A DNA stretch of 64,000 nt, from the NCBI RefSeq assembly GCF_008704535.1, contig NZ_CP023701.1:1612001-1676000 (forward strand), given 5' to 3'. The notes beneath the pieces were generated by a model. That model worked only from the letters and a program-made list of their open reading frames with translations. It did no database searches and was not told the DNA's origin. Source of the DNA: Streptomyces subrutilus (GTDB lineage Bacteria; Actinomycetota; Actinomycetes; Streptomycetales; Streptomycetaceae). Below, one piece after another: positions 51,589-61,376 of the stretch (position 1 is its first letter; each line of letters starts with the position of its first letter). Position numbers and translations under genes: made by a program.

Positions 51589-53076
51589 TCAGGCCACCCA
51601 GTGCGGCCGGTCCACCGCCGGGGTCAGCGGGACGCCCTCGTGGAAGGCCTGGGCGAGGCGGCGCACTCCCTCGTCCAGCTCCTCGGGCGGCAGCGTGTAC
51701 GGGAGGCGCAGCCGGTGCTCGAAGGTGCCCGGGTCCACGCCGAAGCGGGCCCCGCGGCCGATGTGCACGCCGGCCGCGGCCGCCCGCTCGGTCAGGGCGG
51801 AGCTGACCGGCTCGCCGAGGTCGACCCAGAGCGAGAGGCCGCCGGGCGGCAGCCGCCAGGACCACTCGGGGGTGTGCCGTTCCAGCGACCGGACCAGGGC
51901 CGCGCGCCGGTCCCGGAGCTGGGCGAGTCGGGCGGGCAGGGAGCGGTCCAGGTCCGCCAGCAGCGGGAGCGCGACGAGCTGGTCGAGGACCGAGCCGCTC
52001 ATGTCGGCGCAGACCCGCACCCCGGTCAGCTCGGTGATCAGCTTCGCGGTGGCCCGTACCCAGCCCACCCGCAGCCCGCCCCAGTGGGTCTTGCTGAGCG
52101 AGCCGATGGTGATCACGTGGTCGGCGCCGCCGCGCGGGGCGAGCGAGGCGAGGGGCGGCGGGGGCGGCACGTCGAGCGCGATGTCGGCGATGGTCTCGTC
52201 GACGACCAGCCAGGTGCCGGTCCGCCGGGTGGCCGCGAGCAGCCGCAGCCGCTGCTCCTCGGGCATCAGGGCGCCGGTCGGGTTCTGGAAGTCGGGGATC
52301 GTGTACGCCAGCCGCGGCACGGTCTGGCGCAGGGTGGACTCGGCGATCTCCATGTCCCAGCCGGCGTCGGAGACGGCGATGGAGCCGGTGCGCAGCCCGG
52401 CGCGGCGCAGGGCGTCGAGGGCGTTGGCGTAGGTGGGGTTCTCGGTGACGACCCGGTCGCCGGCCCGGCACAGCAGGCCGACGACCAGGGCGAGGGCCTG
52501 CTGGGCGCCGGCCGTGACGAGGATCTGTTCGGGGCGGGTGGGCAGGCCGCGCCGGGTGAACCGCTCGGCCACGGCCGTCCGCAGGTCCGGGAGGCCGTAG
52601 GGGTGGTAGCCGGGGCTGCGGGCGTAGCCGGGCAGCCGGGGCGCGGCCCAGGCGAGGGCGTCGGCGAGGGAGCCGTCCGGGGCGCCCATGGCGGCGATGG
52701 CGAGGTCGATGCCGGGGTCGGTGTCCGCGCGGTGGCCGCCCGCGCCGACCAGGGTGTGGGCGCCGACCGGGCCGTGGCCCTCGGGCAGCTCGGTCCAGGT
52801 GCCCGAGCCGCGCCGGCTGCGGACGTAACCGCTCTCGCGCAGCAGGTCGTAGGCGCCGGTGACGGTGGCCCGGCTGGCGCCGACCGCTTCGGCGAGCTCG
52901 CGCTCGGCGGGCAGCCGCACGTGCAGGGCGATCCGGCCGTCGAGGATCAGGGTGCGGACGGCGTCGGCGAGCGCCCGGTAGCCGGGGCGGGCCCGGACCT
53001 CGGCGGGCAGCAGGGCCGCCAGCTGACGGCTGCCGAGGGTTCTGTCCGCCGTCTGGACCACACGTGCGCCTGCCAT
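51589..53076 (-). CDS. MocR/PdxR-type GntR regulator with aminotransferase domain
   Basis: This 495-residue chimeric regulator fuses an N-terminal GntR winged helix (GYRALADAVRTLILDGRIALHVRLPAERELAEAVGASRATVTGAYDLLRESGYV, about residues 33-88) to a class I aminotransferase-like domain that contains the PLP lysine in TIGSLSKTHWGGLRVGW. Such proteins bind PLP as an effector and often control pyridoxal, GABA, taurine or membrane transport genes. AAGGAGGT precedes the ATG. Four ATTGGC/GCCAAT elements lie in the 88-bp divergent gap, as is typical for MocR operators. Confidence 0.93.
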   Translation of the reverse strand: MAGARVVQTADRTLGSRQLAALLPAEVRARPGYRALADAVRTLILDGRIALHVRLPAERELAEAVGASRATVTGAYDLLRESGYVRSRRGSGTWTELPEGHGPVGAHTLVGAGGHRADTDPGIDLAIAAMGAPDGSLADALAWAAPRLPGYARSPGYHPYGLPDLRTAVAERFTRRGLPTRPEQILVTAGAQQALALVVGLLCRAGDRVVTENPTYANALDALRRAGLRTGSIAVSDAGWDMEIAESTLRQTVPRLAYTIPDFQNPTGALMPEEQRLRLLAATRRTGTWLVVDETIADIALDVPPPPPLASLAPRGGADHVITIGSLSKTHWGGLRVGWVRATAKLITELTGVRVCADMSGSVLDQLVALPLLADLDRSLPARLAQLRDRRAALVRSLERHTPEWSWRLPPGGLSLWVDLGEPVSSALTERAAAAGVHIGRGARFGVDPGTFEHRLRLPYTLPPEELDEGVRRLAQAFHEGVPLTPAVDRPHWVA

Positions 53077-53090
53077 GCCAACCTCCTTCG

Positions 53091-53150
53091 ATTGGCTCTG
53101 CCGACCAGGCCAATCCGGGACCAGACTTCCCTCATTGGCCCCCGATTGGC
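53091..53150. promoter_or_regulatory. MocR-type operator with four ATTGGC elements
   Basis: ATTGGC occurs at 53091-53096, 53134-53139 and 53145-53150, and its complement GCCAAT at 53109-53114. The last two are direct repeats spaced 11 bp, one helical turn. The arrangement lies between the MocR gene and a divergent start, as expected for a regulator that binds spaced ATTGG-like half-sites. Confidence 0.7.
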
Positions 53151-53164
53151 AAGGAGACGCCGCC

Positions 53165-53482
53165 ATGTTGACCGATCGCGACGAACGCGCCCTGCTCGCT
53201 TCCGCCGAGAACCGGATCGCGGCGCCGCTGCGCGTCGGCGTGGCACTGGCCGCCGTGCGGCGCGCCCTGACGCGGCTGCGGCCGGCCGGCGGGGAGGCGC
53301 GAGAATCGGTGTCATGTCATCCCAGCAACCCGCCCGCCCCGGCCCGGCCGACGCCCCGGGCGACTCCGCGGCCCACGCCCCTGCCGTCGCCCCGGTCCGC
53401 GGTGCCTCCCGCACCCCGTCCGTCGCCGACGCCTCACCCGGCGCCGCCGACGCCCGGCAGGGCCGCCCCGGCCCGCCGGTGA
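53165..53482 (+). CDS. Possible small gene divergent from the MocR regulator
   Basis: A frame of 105 codons opens MLTDRDERALLASAENRIAA, with AAGGAG nine bases before the ATG. The first 50 residues look protein-like, while the rest is Pro-rich and runs in a different frame over the nucleotidyltransferase gene (169-base overlap). It may be a truncated gene that has lost its 3' part; the ribosome-binding site and position at the MocR-controlled promoter are the main support. Confidence 0.35.
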   Translation: MLTDRDERALLASAENRIAAPLRVGVALAAVRRALTRLRPAGGEARESVSCHPSNPPAPARPTPRATPRPTPLPSPRSAVPPAPRPSPTPHPAPPTPGRAAPARR

Positions 53483-54060
53483 TCGCGGGGCTGCTGCTGG
53501 CCGCCGGCGGCGGGCGGCGGCTCGGCGGACGACCGAAGGCCCTGCTCGCCTACCGCGGCCGGCCGCTCGTCGAGAACGCCGTACGGGTGCTGCGCGAGGC
53601 GGGCTGCGGTCCGGTGCACGTGGTGCTCGGGGCCTCGGCGGCCGAGGTCCGCGAGCGGGCGGACCTGACCGGGTGCACGGTCGTGGACAACCCGGACTGG
53701 GCGGAGGGCATGGGCTCCTCGCTCCGCGTCGGCCTGGCCTCCCTGGCCGGTACGGGCGCCGCGGCGGCCCTGGTCTCGCTGGTCGACCAGCCGGGGATCG
53801 GCCCGGCGGCCGTGGCCCGGGTGCGGGAGGCCTACCGGTCCCCGGCGAGCCTGGTGGCGGCCGCGTACGACGGGGAGCGCGGCCATCCCGTGCTGTTCGG
53901 CGCGGAGCGCTGGGCCGACATCGCGGCGACCGCGACGGGCGACAAGGGCGCGCGGGTGCATCTTGTGCGGCACGCCGGGGAACTGGTGCTGGTGGAATGC
54001 TCGGACGTGGCGGAGGCCTTCGACATCGACACGCCGCCCGACCTGGCACGTCTGCTCTGA
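53314..54060 (+). CDS. MobA-like nucleotidyltransferase (molybdenum cofactor cytidylyltransferase-like)
   Basis: This 248-residue protein has a disordered Pro/Ala-rich N-terminus of about 50 residues and an NTP-transferase domain: AGLLLAAGGGRRLGGRPKALLAYRG, VDNPDWAEGMGSSLRVGL, LVSLVDQPGIGP, GHPVLFGAERW and a C-terminal FDIDTPPDL. This is the MobA/MocA (CTP:molybdopterin cytidylyltransferase) pattern. In a purine-catabolic neighbourhood it would make molybdopterin cytosine dinucleotide for a xanthine dehydrogenase, which is not in the window. The ATG at 53314 is tentative because of the long disordered N-terminus. Confidence 0.85.
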   Translation: MSSQQPARPGPADAPGDSAAHAPAVAPVRGASRTPSVADASPGAADARQGRPGPPVIAGLLLAAGGGRRLGGRPKALLAYRGRPLVENAVRVLREAGCGPVHVVLGASAAEVRERADLTGCTVVDNPDWAEGMGSSLRVGLASLAGTGAAAALVSLVDQPGIGPAAVARVREAYRSPASLVAAAYDGERGHPVLFGAERWADIAATATGDKGARVHLVRHAGELVLVECSDVAEAFDIDTPPDLARLL

Positions 54061-54312
54061 GCGCGCTGTGACCGCGGTGGCACTGAGGGCCACCATCGGG
54101 GGGAATCTGTCGACTCAGAGAATCTCGACATCAACAAACCATTGAACTTCCACCATGAGGAAATTATTATCCACTGGTCAGAAGCGCCCTGAACCCCCAG
54201 ACGGCGCCCGCGACCGTACTCCGGAACTCTCCACACCCGACGGCACTCCGTGCCGTCTCGCGCGAGCATTCCCCCGCGGCCGCCAGGCACCGCCGCTGAA
54301 GGAGTGACAGTT
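54061..54312. promoter_or_regulatory. aceB control region with two palindromes
   Basis: Two adjacent palindromes occur in this 252-bp gap: ATCAACAAACCATTGAA (54130-54146; its complement TTCAATGGTTTGTTGAT matches the 17-mer class) and TTCCACCATGAGGAA (54148-54162; 15-mer class, one arm mismatch). Both lie about 150-185 bp upstream of the malate synthase ATG and match the sites near allB, hyi, uraD and the permease gene. Confidence 0.65.
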
Positions 54313-55932
<1,620 letters not shown>

Positions 55933-55975
55933 CACCCCGGATTCGGCTGAATCGCACAGCAGCCGGACCCGGCGC

Positions 55976-56015
55976 ACCGCGCCCCCGTCGCCCTCACCGG
56001 CGCCGGGGGCGCGGT
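55976..56015. terminator. Hairpin downstream of aceB
   Basis: A perfect 12-bp stem (ACCGCGCCCCCG at 55976-55987 with CGGGGGCGCGGT at 56004-56015) lies 44 bp after the aceB stop. It fits a factor-independent terminator. Confidence 0.65.
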
Positions 56016-56050
56016 CGTGCGCGGAGGGGGGCCGGAGGGACCCGGAGCGG

Positions 56051-56070
56051 GACCGAACGACCGTTCGGTC
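56051..56070. promoter_or_regulatory. Orphan TetR-type palindrome
   Basis: GACCGAACGACCGTTCGGTC has 9-bp perfect arms around a central AC. Its form (ACCGAACG-N2-CGTTCGGT) is typical of operators bound by TetR-family proteins. No TetR gene lies within 29 kb in this window; the nearest gene start is the weak reading frame at 56103. Confidence 0.6.
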
Positions 56071-56102
56071 GTTGTCCCGTCGCAACCTGCGCCTACGACG
56101 TC

Positions 56103-56515
56103 GTGCCGTGGGGCTCGTACTGCCACGACGACCAGCAGTACGACGTGGACCGGCGGATCGACGGGGTGATGGCGGACGTGGGCGGGTCCGTGGACGAGGT
56201 GCGGGCGGTGATGCGGGCCGCCGGGCACGCCGACGCCTCGTACCGCATCGTGCTCCCGTCCTCCCCCTCCCCCGTCCCGCGCGGCGCCGAGAACCGCCAC
56301 CCGCAGAGCGGTTGGAGCCGGCTGGACACCGGCGGCCGCCCGTTCTGGAACCGGGACTCGGACTGGGCGCGCGACGCGCTGGCGCCGCGGCTCGCGAACC
56401 GGCCGGGGGCGGTGGCCGCGGCCAGGCCCCCACCGCCGCCGTCCGCTGCCGCAACACCCCGGGCACGGACCGGACGGGGTGTTGCCCGCGCCGGCTGCGG
56501 CTCCCGCACCCTGAA
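56103..56515 (+). other. Possible remnant of a coding region
   Basis: A rightward frame reads VPWGSYCHDDQQYDVDRRIDGVMADVGG... through SGWSRLDTGGRPFWNRDSDWARDALAPRLANRPG with protein-like composition, but it has no stop before the hairpin at 56516 and would run 157 bases into the convergent permease gene. I think it is a decayed or truncated gene, or a chance frame. The rest of the 667-bp gap contains a terminator after aceB, the TetR-type palindrome and the permease terminator. Confidence 0.3.
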
Positions 56516-56564
56516 ACGGCGGTGCGCACGCCACACCCGCAGTGGGTGGCGTGCGCACCGCCGT
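56516..56564. terminator. Strong hairpin terminator of the permease gene
   Basis: A 19-bp perfect stem (56516-56534 with 56546-56564, 11-base loop) lies 36 bp beyond the leftward permease stop. It could also stop any rightward transcript from the 56051 region. Confidence 0.85.
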
Positions 56565-56599
56565 GTCGGTCGGGCGGGGGCCTGCGGCCGGACCGCCCG

Positions 56600-57991
56600 T
56601 CAGTGCACCGGCACCGGTTCGGGCGCGGTGAGCTCGGCCGGGTCCTTCTTGGTGCCGAGGTGGTTGAAGGCCAGGTTCAGCAGGATGGCGACCACGCAGC
56701 CGGTGCTGATGCCGGAGTCGAGGACGACCAGGAGGTCCTTCGGGAAGGCGTGGTAGAAGCCCGGCGCGGCGATCGGGATCAGGCCGATGCCGACGGAGGC
56801 GGCGACGATCAGGGCGTTCTCGCCCTTCTCCATGGCCGCGCCCGCCAGGGTCTGGATGCCGCTGGCCGCGACCGACCCGAAGAGGACGATGCCCGCGCCG
56901 CCGAGGACCGGCAGCGGCACCAGGGCGATGACCGAGGCGGCCATCGGACACAGTCCGAGCAGGATCAGGATGCCGCCGCCCGCGGCGACGACGAACCGGC
57001 TGCGGACCTTGGTCATGGCGACCAGTCCGATGTTCTGGGCGAAGGCGCTGCACATGAAGCCGTTGAACAGCGGGCTCAGCGCACTGCCGAGGGTGTCGGC
57101 GCGCAGGCCGCCCTCGATGGTCTTCGCGTCGGCCGGCCGGCCCACGATCTTGCCCAGGGCCAGGATGTCGGCGGTGGACTCGGTCATGCAGACCAGCATC
57201 ACGATGCACATCGAGATGATGGCGGCGACCTGGAACTGCGGGGCCCCGAAGTGGAAGGGGGTCGGGAAGCCCACCACGGAGGCGTTCTTGATGGTGTCGA
57301 AGCTGGTCATGCCGAGCGGCATCGCGATCAGCGTGCCCACGACCAGGCCCAGCAGGATGGCGATCTGCTGGAGGAAGCCGCGCAGGAACTTGCGCATCAG
57401 CAGGACGATCACCAGGGTGACGGCGGCCATGCCTATGTTCTGCATCGAGCCGTAGTCGGTGGCGGTCTTGTTCCCGCCCTGCGACCAGTTGAAGGCCACC
57501 GGCAGGAGCGAGACGCCGATCAGCGTGATGACCGTTCCCGTCACGACCGGCGGGAAGAAGCGGACGAGTTTGCCGAAGTAGGGGGCGGCGAAGAAGCCGA
57601 CCACGCCGGCGACGATGATCGCGCCGAAGATGACGGGGATGGCGTTGTCCCCCTCACCCTTGCCGATGGCGATCATCGGGGTGACGCCGGCGAAGGAGAC
57701 GCCGTTGACGAAGGGGAGCTTGGCCCCGATCTTCCAGAACCCGAGGGTCTGGAGGAGGGTGGCGAGGCCCGCGGTGAAGAGGGAGGCCCCCATCAGGAAG
57801 GCCGTCTCGGTGGCGGAGAGACCGACGGCCGGACCGACGATCATGGGCGGTGCTACGACACCTGCGTACATGGCGGCGACGTGCTGGAGACCGCTCGTGA
57901 ACATTTTCAGCGGAGGCAGGGTCTCATCGACCGGGTGCTTCTCCTCCGGTGTTGCGACTGCGTCTTTGCGAAACCTGGGCGTTGAGGCCAC
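56600..57991 (-). CDS. NCS2-family xanthine/urate permease
   Basis: This 463-residue permease of the nucleobase:cation symporter-2 family has about fourteen membrane segments. LKMFTSGLQHVAAMYAGVVAPPMIVG, LPFVNGVSFAGVTPMIAIG, VCMTESTADILALGKIVGR and SAFAQNIGLVAMTKVRSR are family signatures; the last, with QN in the SQ[N]xG position, belongs to the xanthine/uric acid branch. GGAGGAAGCC precedes the GTG. It imports substrates for the uricase pathway encoded to its right and left. A TTCCR-N5-YGGAA palindrome lies about 240 bp upstream. Confidence 0.93.
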   Translation of the reverse strand: MASTPRFRKDAVATPEEKHPVDETLPPLKMFTSGLQHVAAMYAGVVAPPMIVGPAVGLSATETAFLMGASLFTAGLATLLQTLGFWKIGAKLPFVNGVSFAGVTPMIAIGKGEGDNAIPVIFGAIIVAGVVGFFAAPYFGKLVRFFPPVVTGTVITLIGVSLLPVAFNWSQGGNKTATDYGSMQNIGMAAVTLVIVLLMRKFLRGFLQQIAILLGLVVGTLIAMPLGMTSFDTIKNASVVGFPTPFHFGAPQFQVAAIISMCIVMLVCMTESTADILALGKIVGRPADAKTIEGGLRADTLGSALSPLFNGFMCSAFAQNIGLVAMTKVRSRFVVAAGGGILILLGLCPMAASVIALVPLPVLGGAGIVLFGSVAASGIQTLAGAAMEKGENALIVAASVGIGLIPIAAPGFYHAFPKDLLVVLDSGISTGCVVAILLNLAFNHLGTKKDPAELTAPEPVPVH

Positions 57992-58465
57992 GGCTTCCTC
58001 CGGTCGGGTAACACGTCGGCAGGGACGTGGGTGTCTTGGAGGTGGTGCGAAAGCGGTGCGAGTCGAGCGGTATTCGGTTGTGGGTGGCGCGACTGGAGCG
58101 CTGCGGGTGCTCCAGGGCGCCGCGGGCGACCGCGGGGTGCTGCGGGATCGCGGGTGCTGCGGGTGTTCCGGGTGGCGTGCGGTGCTCCGGGCGGTGCCGG
58201 AGGTTTCCGGGACATCGGGAACGCGCTGGTTTCCGGGGTACGGAAACGTTTCGCCTCACATCGGGCGCACCGGGTGTCCGTGCGCGGAAGCTGGAGGTGC
58301 CGTGGCAGTGGCGCGGTGCGGGTGTACGCGCGCGTGGCACGCTTCACCGCACCCGGGGGCGCCTTCGGATGTCCTCAGGCGCTGCCCCGGGAGCGGCTGC
58401 CGCGGACCCCGCTCGGGTCCGCGGCCGCCGGCCGGGGGCCGTCCCCCCCGGCCGGATTCCGGGGA
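57992..58465. other. Intergenic region with terminators and a recurrent palindrome
   Basis: No gene is evident in this 474-bp stretch. At 58231-58245 lies TTCCGGGGTACGGAA, a perfect member of the 15-mer class seen at allB, aceB and hyi; at 58205-58221 a looser TTCC-N9-GGAA. The right part holds the terminator of the deaminase gene. The region from 58085 to 58200 is repetitive, with many GCGGGTGCT-like words, without a clear function. Confidence 0.6.
58399..58455. terminator. Tandem hairpins downstream of the deaminase gene
   Basis: Two perfect stems follow each other: GCCGCGGACCC / GGGTCCGCGGC (58399-58409 with 58415-58425) and CCGGCCGGGGG / CCCCCGGCCGG (58428-58438 with 58445-58455). They lie just past the leftward deaminase stop at 58466. 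Confidence 0.75.
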
Positions 58466-59869
58466 TCAGGCCTGCGCGGAGATGCGCGCGAGGCGCTGGG
58501 CCTCTTCCCGCGTGGACGCGGCGATGGCGTCCTCGTCGGCGAAGAGGAGTCGGTTGTCCTCGACGATCTGCTTGCCGTTGACCAGCGAGAGGGTGACGGG
58601 AGCGGCGGCACCGAAGACGAGCGCGGTGACCGGGTCGGCGATGGAGGAGTGGGCCAGGGTGCTCAGGTTCCACATGACCAGGTCGGCGCACTTGCCGACC
58701 TCCAGCGAGCCGATGTTGTCGGCGCGGCCGAGGACCTGGGCGCCACCGTACGTACCGAGGCGCAGGGCCTGGCGCGCGTTCAGGGCGCGCTCGCGGTGGA
58801 CCGGGTTCAGGCGGTTGATCAGGAGCGCGTTGCGCAGCTCGGTGTGCAGCTCGCCGGACTCGTTGGAGGCGGTGCCGTCCACGCCGAGGCCCACCGGGAC
58901 GCCGGCGGCCAGCATGTCCGGCACCCGGGCGATGCCGGCGGCCAGTCGGGCGTTGGACGACGGGCAGTGCGCCACGCCGGTCTTGGTGCGGGCGAACGCG
59001 GCGATGTCGGAGTCGTTCATGTGGACGCTGTGCGCCATCCACACGTCCTCGCCGAGCCAGCCGGTCGACTCGAAGTAGTCGGTGGGGCCCATGCCGAACA
59101 GTTCCTTGCAGAACTGCTCCTCTTCGACGGTCTCGCTGCCGTGCGTGTGCATCCGCACACCGAGGCGGCGGGCCAGTTCGGCGCCCTGCTTGAGCAGCTC
59201 GGTGGAGACCGAGAAGGGGGAGCACGGGGCGACGGCGACCTGGGTCATCGCGTCGAAGGAGTAGTCGTGGTGGCGCTTGACCGTCGCCTCGGTGTCGGCG
59301 AGCGCGCCTTCGAGGGTCTCGACGGCGTGGTCCGGGGGCAGGCCGCCGTCCTTCTCGCTGCGGTCCATCGAACCGCGGGCGAGGGTGAAGCGGACGCCCA
59401 TCTCGGACGCGGCGCGGATGATCGAGCCGGAGAGGTCGCCGGAGCCCTTGGGGAAGACGTAGTGGTGGTCCATGGCGGTGGTGACGCCGCCCTTGGCCAT
59501 CATCGCGAGGGAGCCCTGCGCGGCCGTGTACGTCATCTGCTCGTCGATGCGCGCCCACGTCGGGTACAGCGCGACGAGCCAGTTGAAGAGGTTGTGGTCG
59601 GTGGCCAGACCACGCGTGATCCACTGGTAGAAGTGGTGGTGGGTGTTGACCAGGCCCGGGGTGACGAGGTGACCCGTGCCGTCGATGCGGCGGACCACGT
59701 TGTCGAGGTTCTCGGGGGCCTTGCCCGCTCCGATCGACTCGATCTTGTTGCCGGCGACGACCACGTGGCCCGAGGCGTACTCGGTGTCGTTCGCGTCGAC
59801 GGTCGCAATCGCACAGTTCTCGATGACGATGCGCTCTACGGCGCCGTCAAGGGCTGACGATGCTGCCAT
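58466..59869 (-). CDS. 8-oxoguanine deaminase-like amidohydrolase
   Basis: This 467-residue amidohydrolase of the guanine deaminase/TrzN-like subgroup carries TPGLVNTHHHFYQWITRGLA, a feature of 8-oxoguanine deaminases, plus VRMHTHGSETVEEEQF, WMAHSVHMND and GLGVDGTASNESGEL with the single zinc site. It would convert 8-oxoguanine to urate (or guanine to xanthine), feeding directly into the neighbouring uricase operon. GAGGAAG precedes the ATG at 59869. It has its own terminator and is separated by 186 bp and a hairpin from the uricase gene. Confidence 0.88.
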   Translation of the reverse strand: MAASSALDGAVERIVIENCAIATVDANDTEYASGHVVVAGNKIESIGAGKAPENLDNVVRRIDGTGHLVTPGLVNTHHHFYQWITRGLATDHNLFNWLVALYPTWARIDEQMTYTAAQGSLAMMAKGGVTTAMDHHYVFPKGSGDLSGSIIRAASEMGVRFTLARGSMDRSEKDGGLPPDHAVETLEGALADTEATVKRHHDYSFDAMTQVAVAPCSPFSVSTELLKQGAELARRLGVRMHTHGSETVEEEQFCKELFGMGPTDYFESTGWLGEDVWMAHSVHMNDSDIAAFARTKTGVAHCPSSNARLAAGIARVPDMLAAGVPVGLGVDGTASNESGELHTELRNALLINRLNPVHRERALNARQALRLGTYGGAQVLGRADNIGSLEVGKCADLVMWNLSTLAHSSIADPVTALVFGAAAPVTLSLVNGKQIVEDNRLLFADEDAIAASTREEAQRLARISAQA

Positions 59870-60011
59870 GGGACTTCCTCGTGCTTTCAGTGGCGGTACG
59901 GGCACGGCAAAACCCTGGGGATTTGAGTGCCGGAGCCGGGGGCCTTGACAGCTGACAGTACTGCCGCCCCGTGTGTTGCGTCCGGGTGCCGATTCAGGAA
60001 GTGGCTGGTGT

Positions 60012-60046
60012 CGTGTCCCGGGGCCACTGCGGAGCCCCGGGACACG
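60012..60046. terminator. Hairpin terminator of the uricase operon
   Basis: A 13-bp perfect stem (60012-60024 with 60034-60046, nine-base loop) lies ten bases after the uricase stop. It marks the end of the leftward uraD-uraH-uricase unit, so the deaminase gene is transcribed separately. Confidence 0.85.
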
Positions 60047-60055
60047 TGTGCCGCA

Positions 60056-60979
60056 TCAGAGGTTGGTCATGTCCACGGGAATGCGTGCGTCGACGCCGTC
60101 CCGGAGCACGGTGGCCTCGATCAGACCGTAGGGGCGGTCCGCGGCGAAGTAGACCTCGTTGTCGTTCTTGAGCCCGAAGGGCTCCAGGTCCACGAGGAAG
60201 TGGTGCTTGTTCGGGAGCGAGAAGCGGACCTCGTCGATCTCCGAACGGTGGTTGATGATGCGCGAACCCATCTGGTACAGGGTCTGCTGCAGCGACAGGG
60301 AGTAGGTCTCCGCGAAGGCCTGCAGCATGTGCTTGCGGACCTCGGCGTAGGACTTCTCCCAGTTGGGCATCCGCTGCTCGTCATCGGACCAGTTGAAGCG
60401 CCAGCGGGCCGACACCTGGGTGGCCAGGATGCGGTCGTAGGCCTCCTTCAGCGTCGTGTACTTGTCCTTCACGTACCCCCAGAACTCGGAGTTCGTGGAG
60501 TTCATGACGACGAGGTCCTTGAGGCCGGAGATGACCTCCCAGTTCGTGCCGTCGTACGTGACCTGGGTGACCCGGGTCTCCATGCCCTGGCGGACGAAGG
60601 AGTGGTTCACCTCGTCGGAGCCGATGAACTTGGAGTTGGCGTCCGAGGTGGCGATCCGGTCCCAGGAGTACTCCTCGATCCGGATGCGCGCCCGCTGGAT
60701 CGGCTCCTGGCTGTTGACGAACCAGCGCGCCAGGTGGATGCCGAACTGCTCGGCGGACTCGATGCCGTGCTCCTTGGCGAACGCGTACACCGTGTTCTTG
60801 GTGGTGTCCGTCGGCAGCACGTTGGCGTTCGAGCCGGAGTAGTGGACGTCGTCCATGTCGCCGGAGAGGGCGACCGAGACGTTGAGGTCCTTGATGTGGT
60901 GGGTGTCGCCGTCCCGCGTGATCTTGACTACGCGGTTCTCTGCTTTCCCGTACTGATTCTGGCCGAGAATCGTGGGCAT
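60056..60979 (-). CDS. pucL: Urate oxidase (uricase)
   Basis: This 307-residue cofactor-free oxidase converts urate to 5-hydroxyisourate with O2. Active-site residues match the family: K12 in NQYGKAENRVVKI, T59 in VLPTDTTKNTVYAFAKEHGI, and the histidine of LPNKHHFLVDLEPFG; SEFWGYVKDKYTTL is another signature. It ends in PVDMTNL without a peroxisomal-like tail. It is the third gene of the uraD-uraH-uricase operon, five bases after the uraH stop. Confidence 0.96.
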   Translation of the reverse strand: MPTILGQNQYGKAENRVVKITRDGDTHHIKDLNVSVALSGDMDDVHYSGSNANVLPTDTTKNTVYAFAKEHGIESAEQFGIHLARWFVNSQEPIQRARIRIEEYSWDRIATSDANSKFIGSDEVNHSFVRQGMETRVTQVTYDGTNWEVISGLKDLVVMNSTNSEFWGYVKDKYTTLKEAYDRILATQVSARWRFNWSDDEQRMPNWEKSYAEVRKHMLQAFAETYSLSLQQTLYQMGSRIINHRSEIDEVRFSLPNKHHFLVDLEPFGLKNDNEVYFAADRPYGLIEATVLRDGVDARIPVDMTNL

Positions 60980-60984
60980 GTCTG

Positions 60985-61374
60985 CTAGCTCCCTCGGTAA
61001 ACGGAGTAGCCGAACGGGTTGAGCAGCAGCGGTACGTGGTAATGCTCGCCCGGGTTCACCGCGAAGGTGATGGTGACCTCGGGGAAGAACGCACCGCTGT
61101 CCCTTACGCGGGGGGCGTCCTGCTGCGCCTCGGCTTGCTTCTTGGAGAAGTACGTCTCGGTCTCGAAATCGAGACGCACGTGGGTGGTTCCCTCCGGCAG
61201 CGCCGGCAGGTCCTTGCAGCGCCCGTCCGCATCGGTGGCGGAACCGCCCAGGGCCGCCCACTCGCCGTCCAGGCCGGTACGGGCGGAGAGCGAGATGGCG
61301 ACGCCCTCGGCGGGCTTGCCGATGCTGGTGTCCAGGATGTGCGTGGACACCGACGCGGTGGTCTCGGTGCTCAT
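60985..61374 (-). CDS. uraH: 5-hydroxyisourate hydrolase (transthyretin-related)
   Basis: This 129-residue protein hydrolyses 5-hydroxyisourate to OHCU. It has the transthyretin-related hallmarks: VSTHILDTSIGKPAEGVAI with the active-site histidine, FPEVTITFAV, HYHVPLLLNPFGYSVYRGS at the C-terminus with the diagnostic YRGS tetrapeptide. It sits between uraD (two-base gap) and the uricase gene (five-base gap), matching the reaction order of the pathway. Confidence 0.96.
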   Translation of the reverse strand: MSTETTASVSTHILDTSIGKPAEGVAISLSARTGLDGEWAALGGSATDADGRCKDLPALPEGTTHVRLDFETETYFSKKQAEAQQDAPRVRDSGAFFPEVTITFAVNPGEHYHVPLLLNPFGYSVYRGS

Positions 61375-61376
61375 GC

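Noticed and set aside
57907-58347. Minus-strand frames of about 140 residues upstream of the permease gene
   Set aside because: Both are Arg/Pro/Thr-rich, overlap each other in different frames and have no ribosome-binding site; I treat the region as intergenic.
59870-60055. A recurrent palindrome upstream of the 8-oxoguanine deaminase gene
   Set aside because: I looked for TTCCR-N5-YGGAA and TTCAAY-N5-GTTGAY here and found neither, only the uricase terminator, so the deaminase is not included in the proposed regulon.
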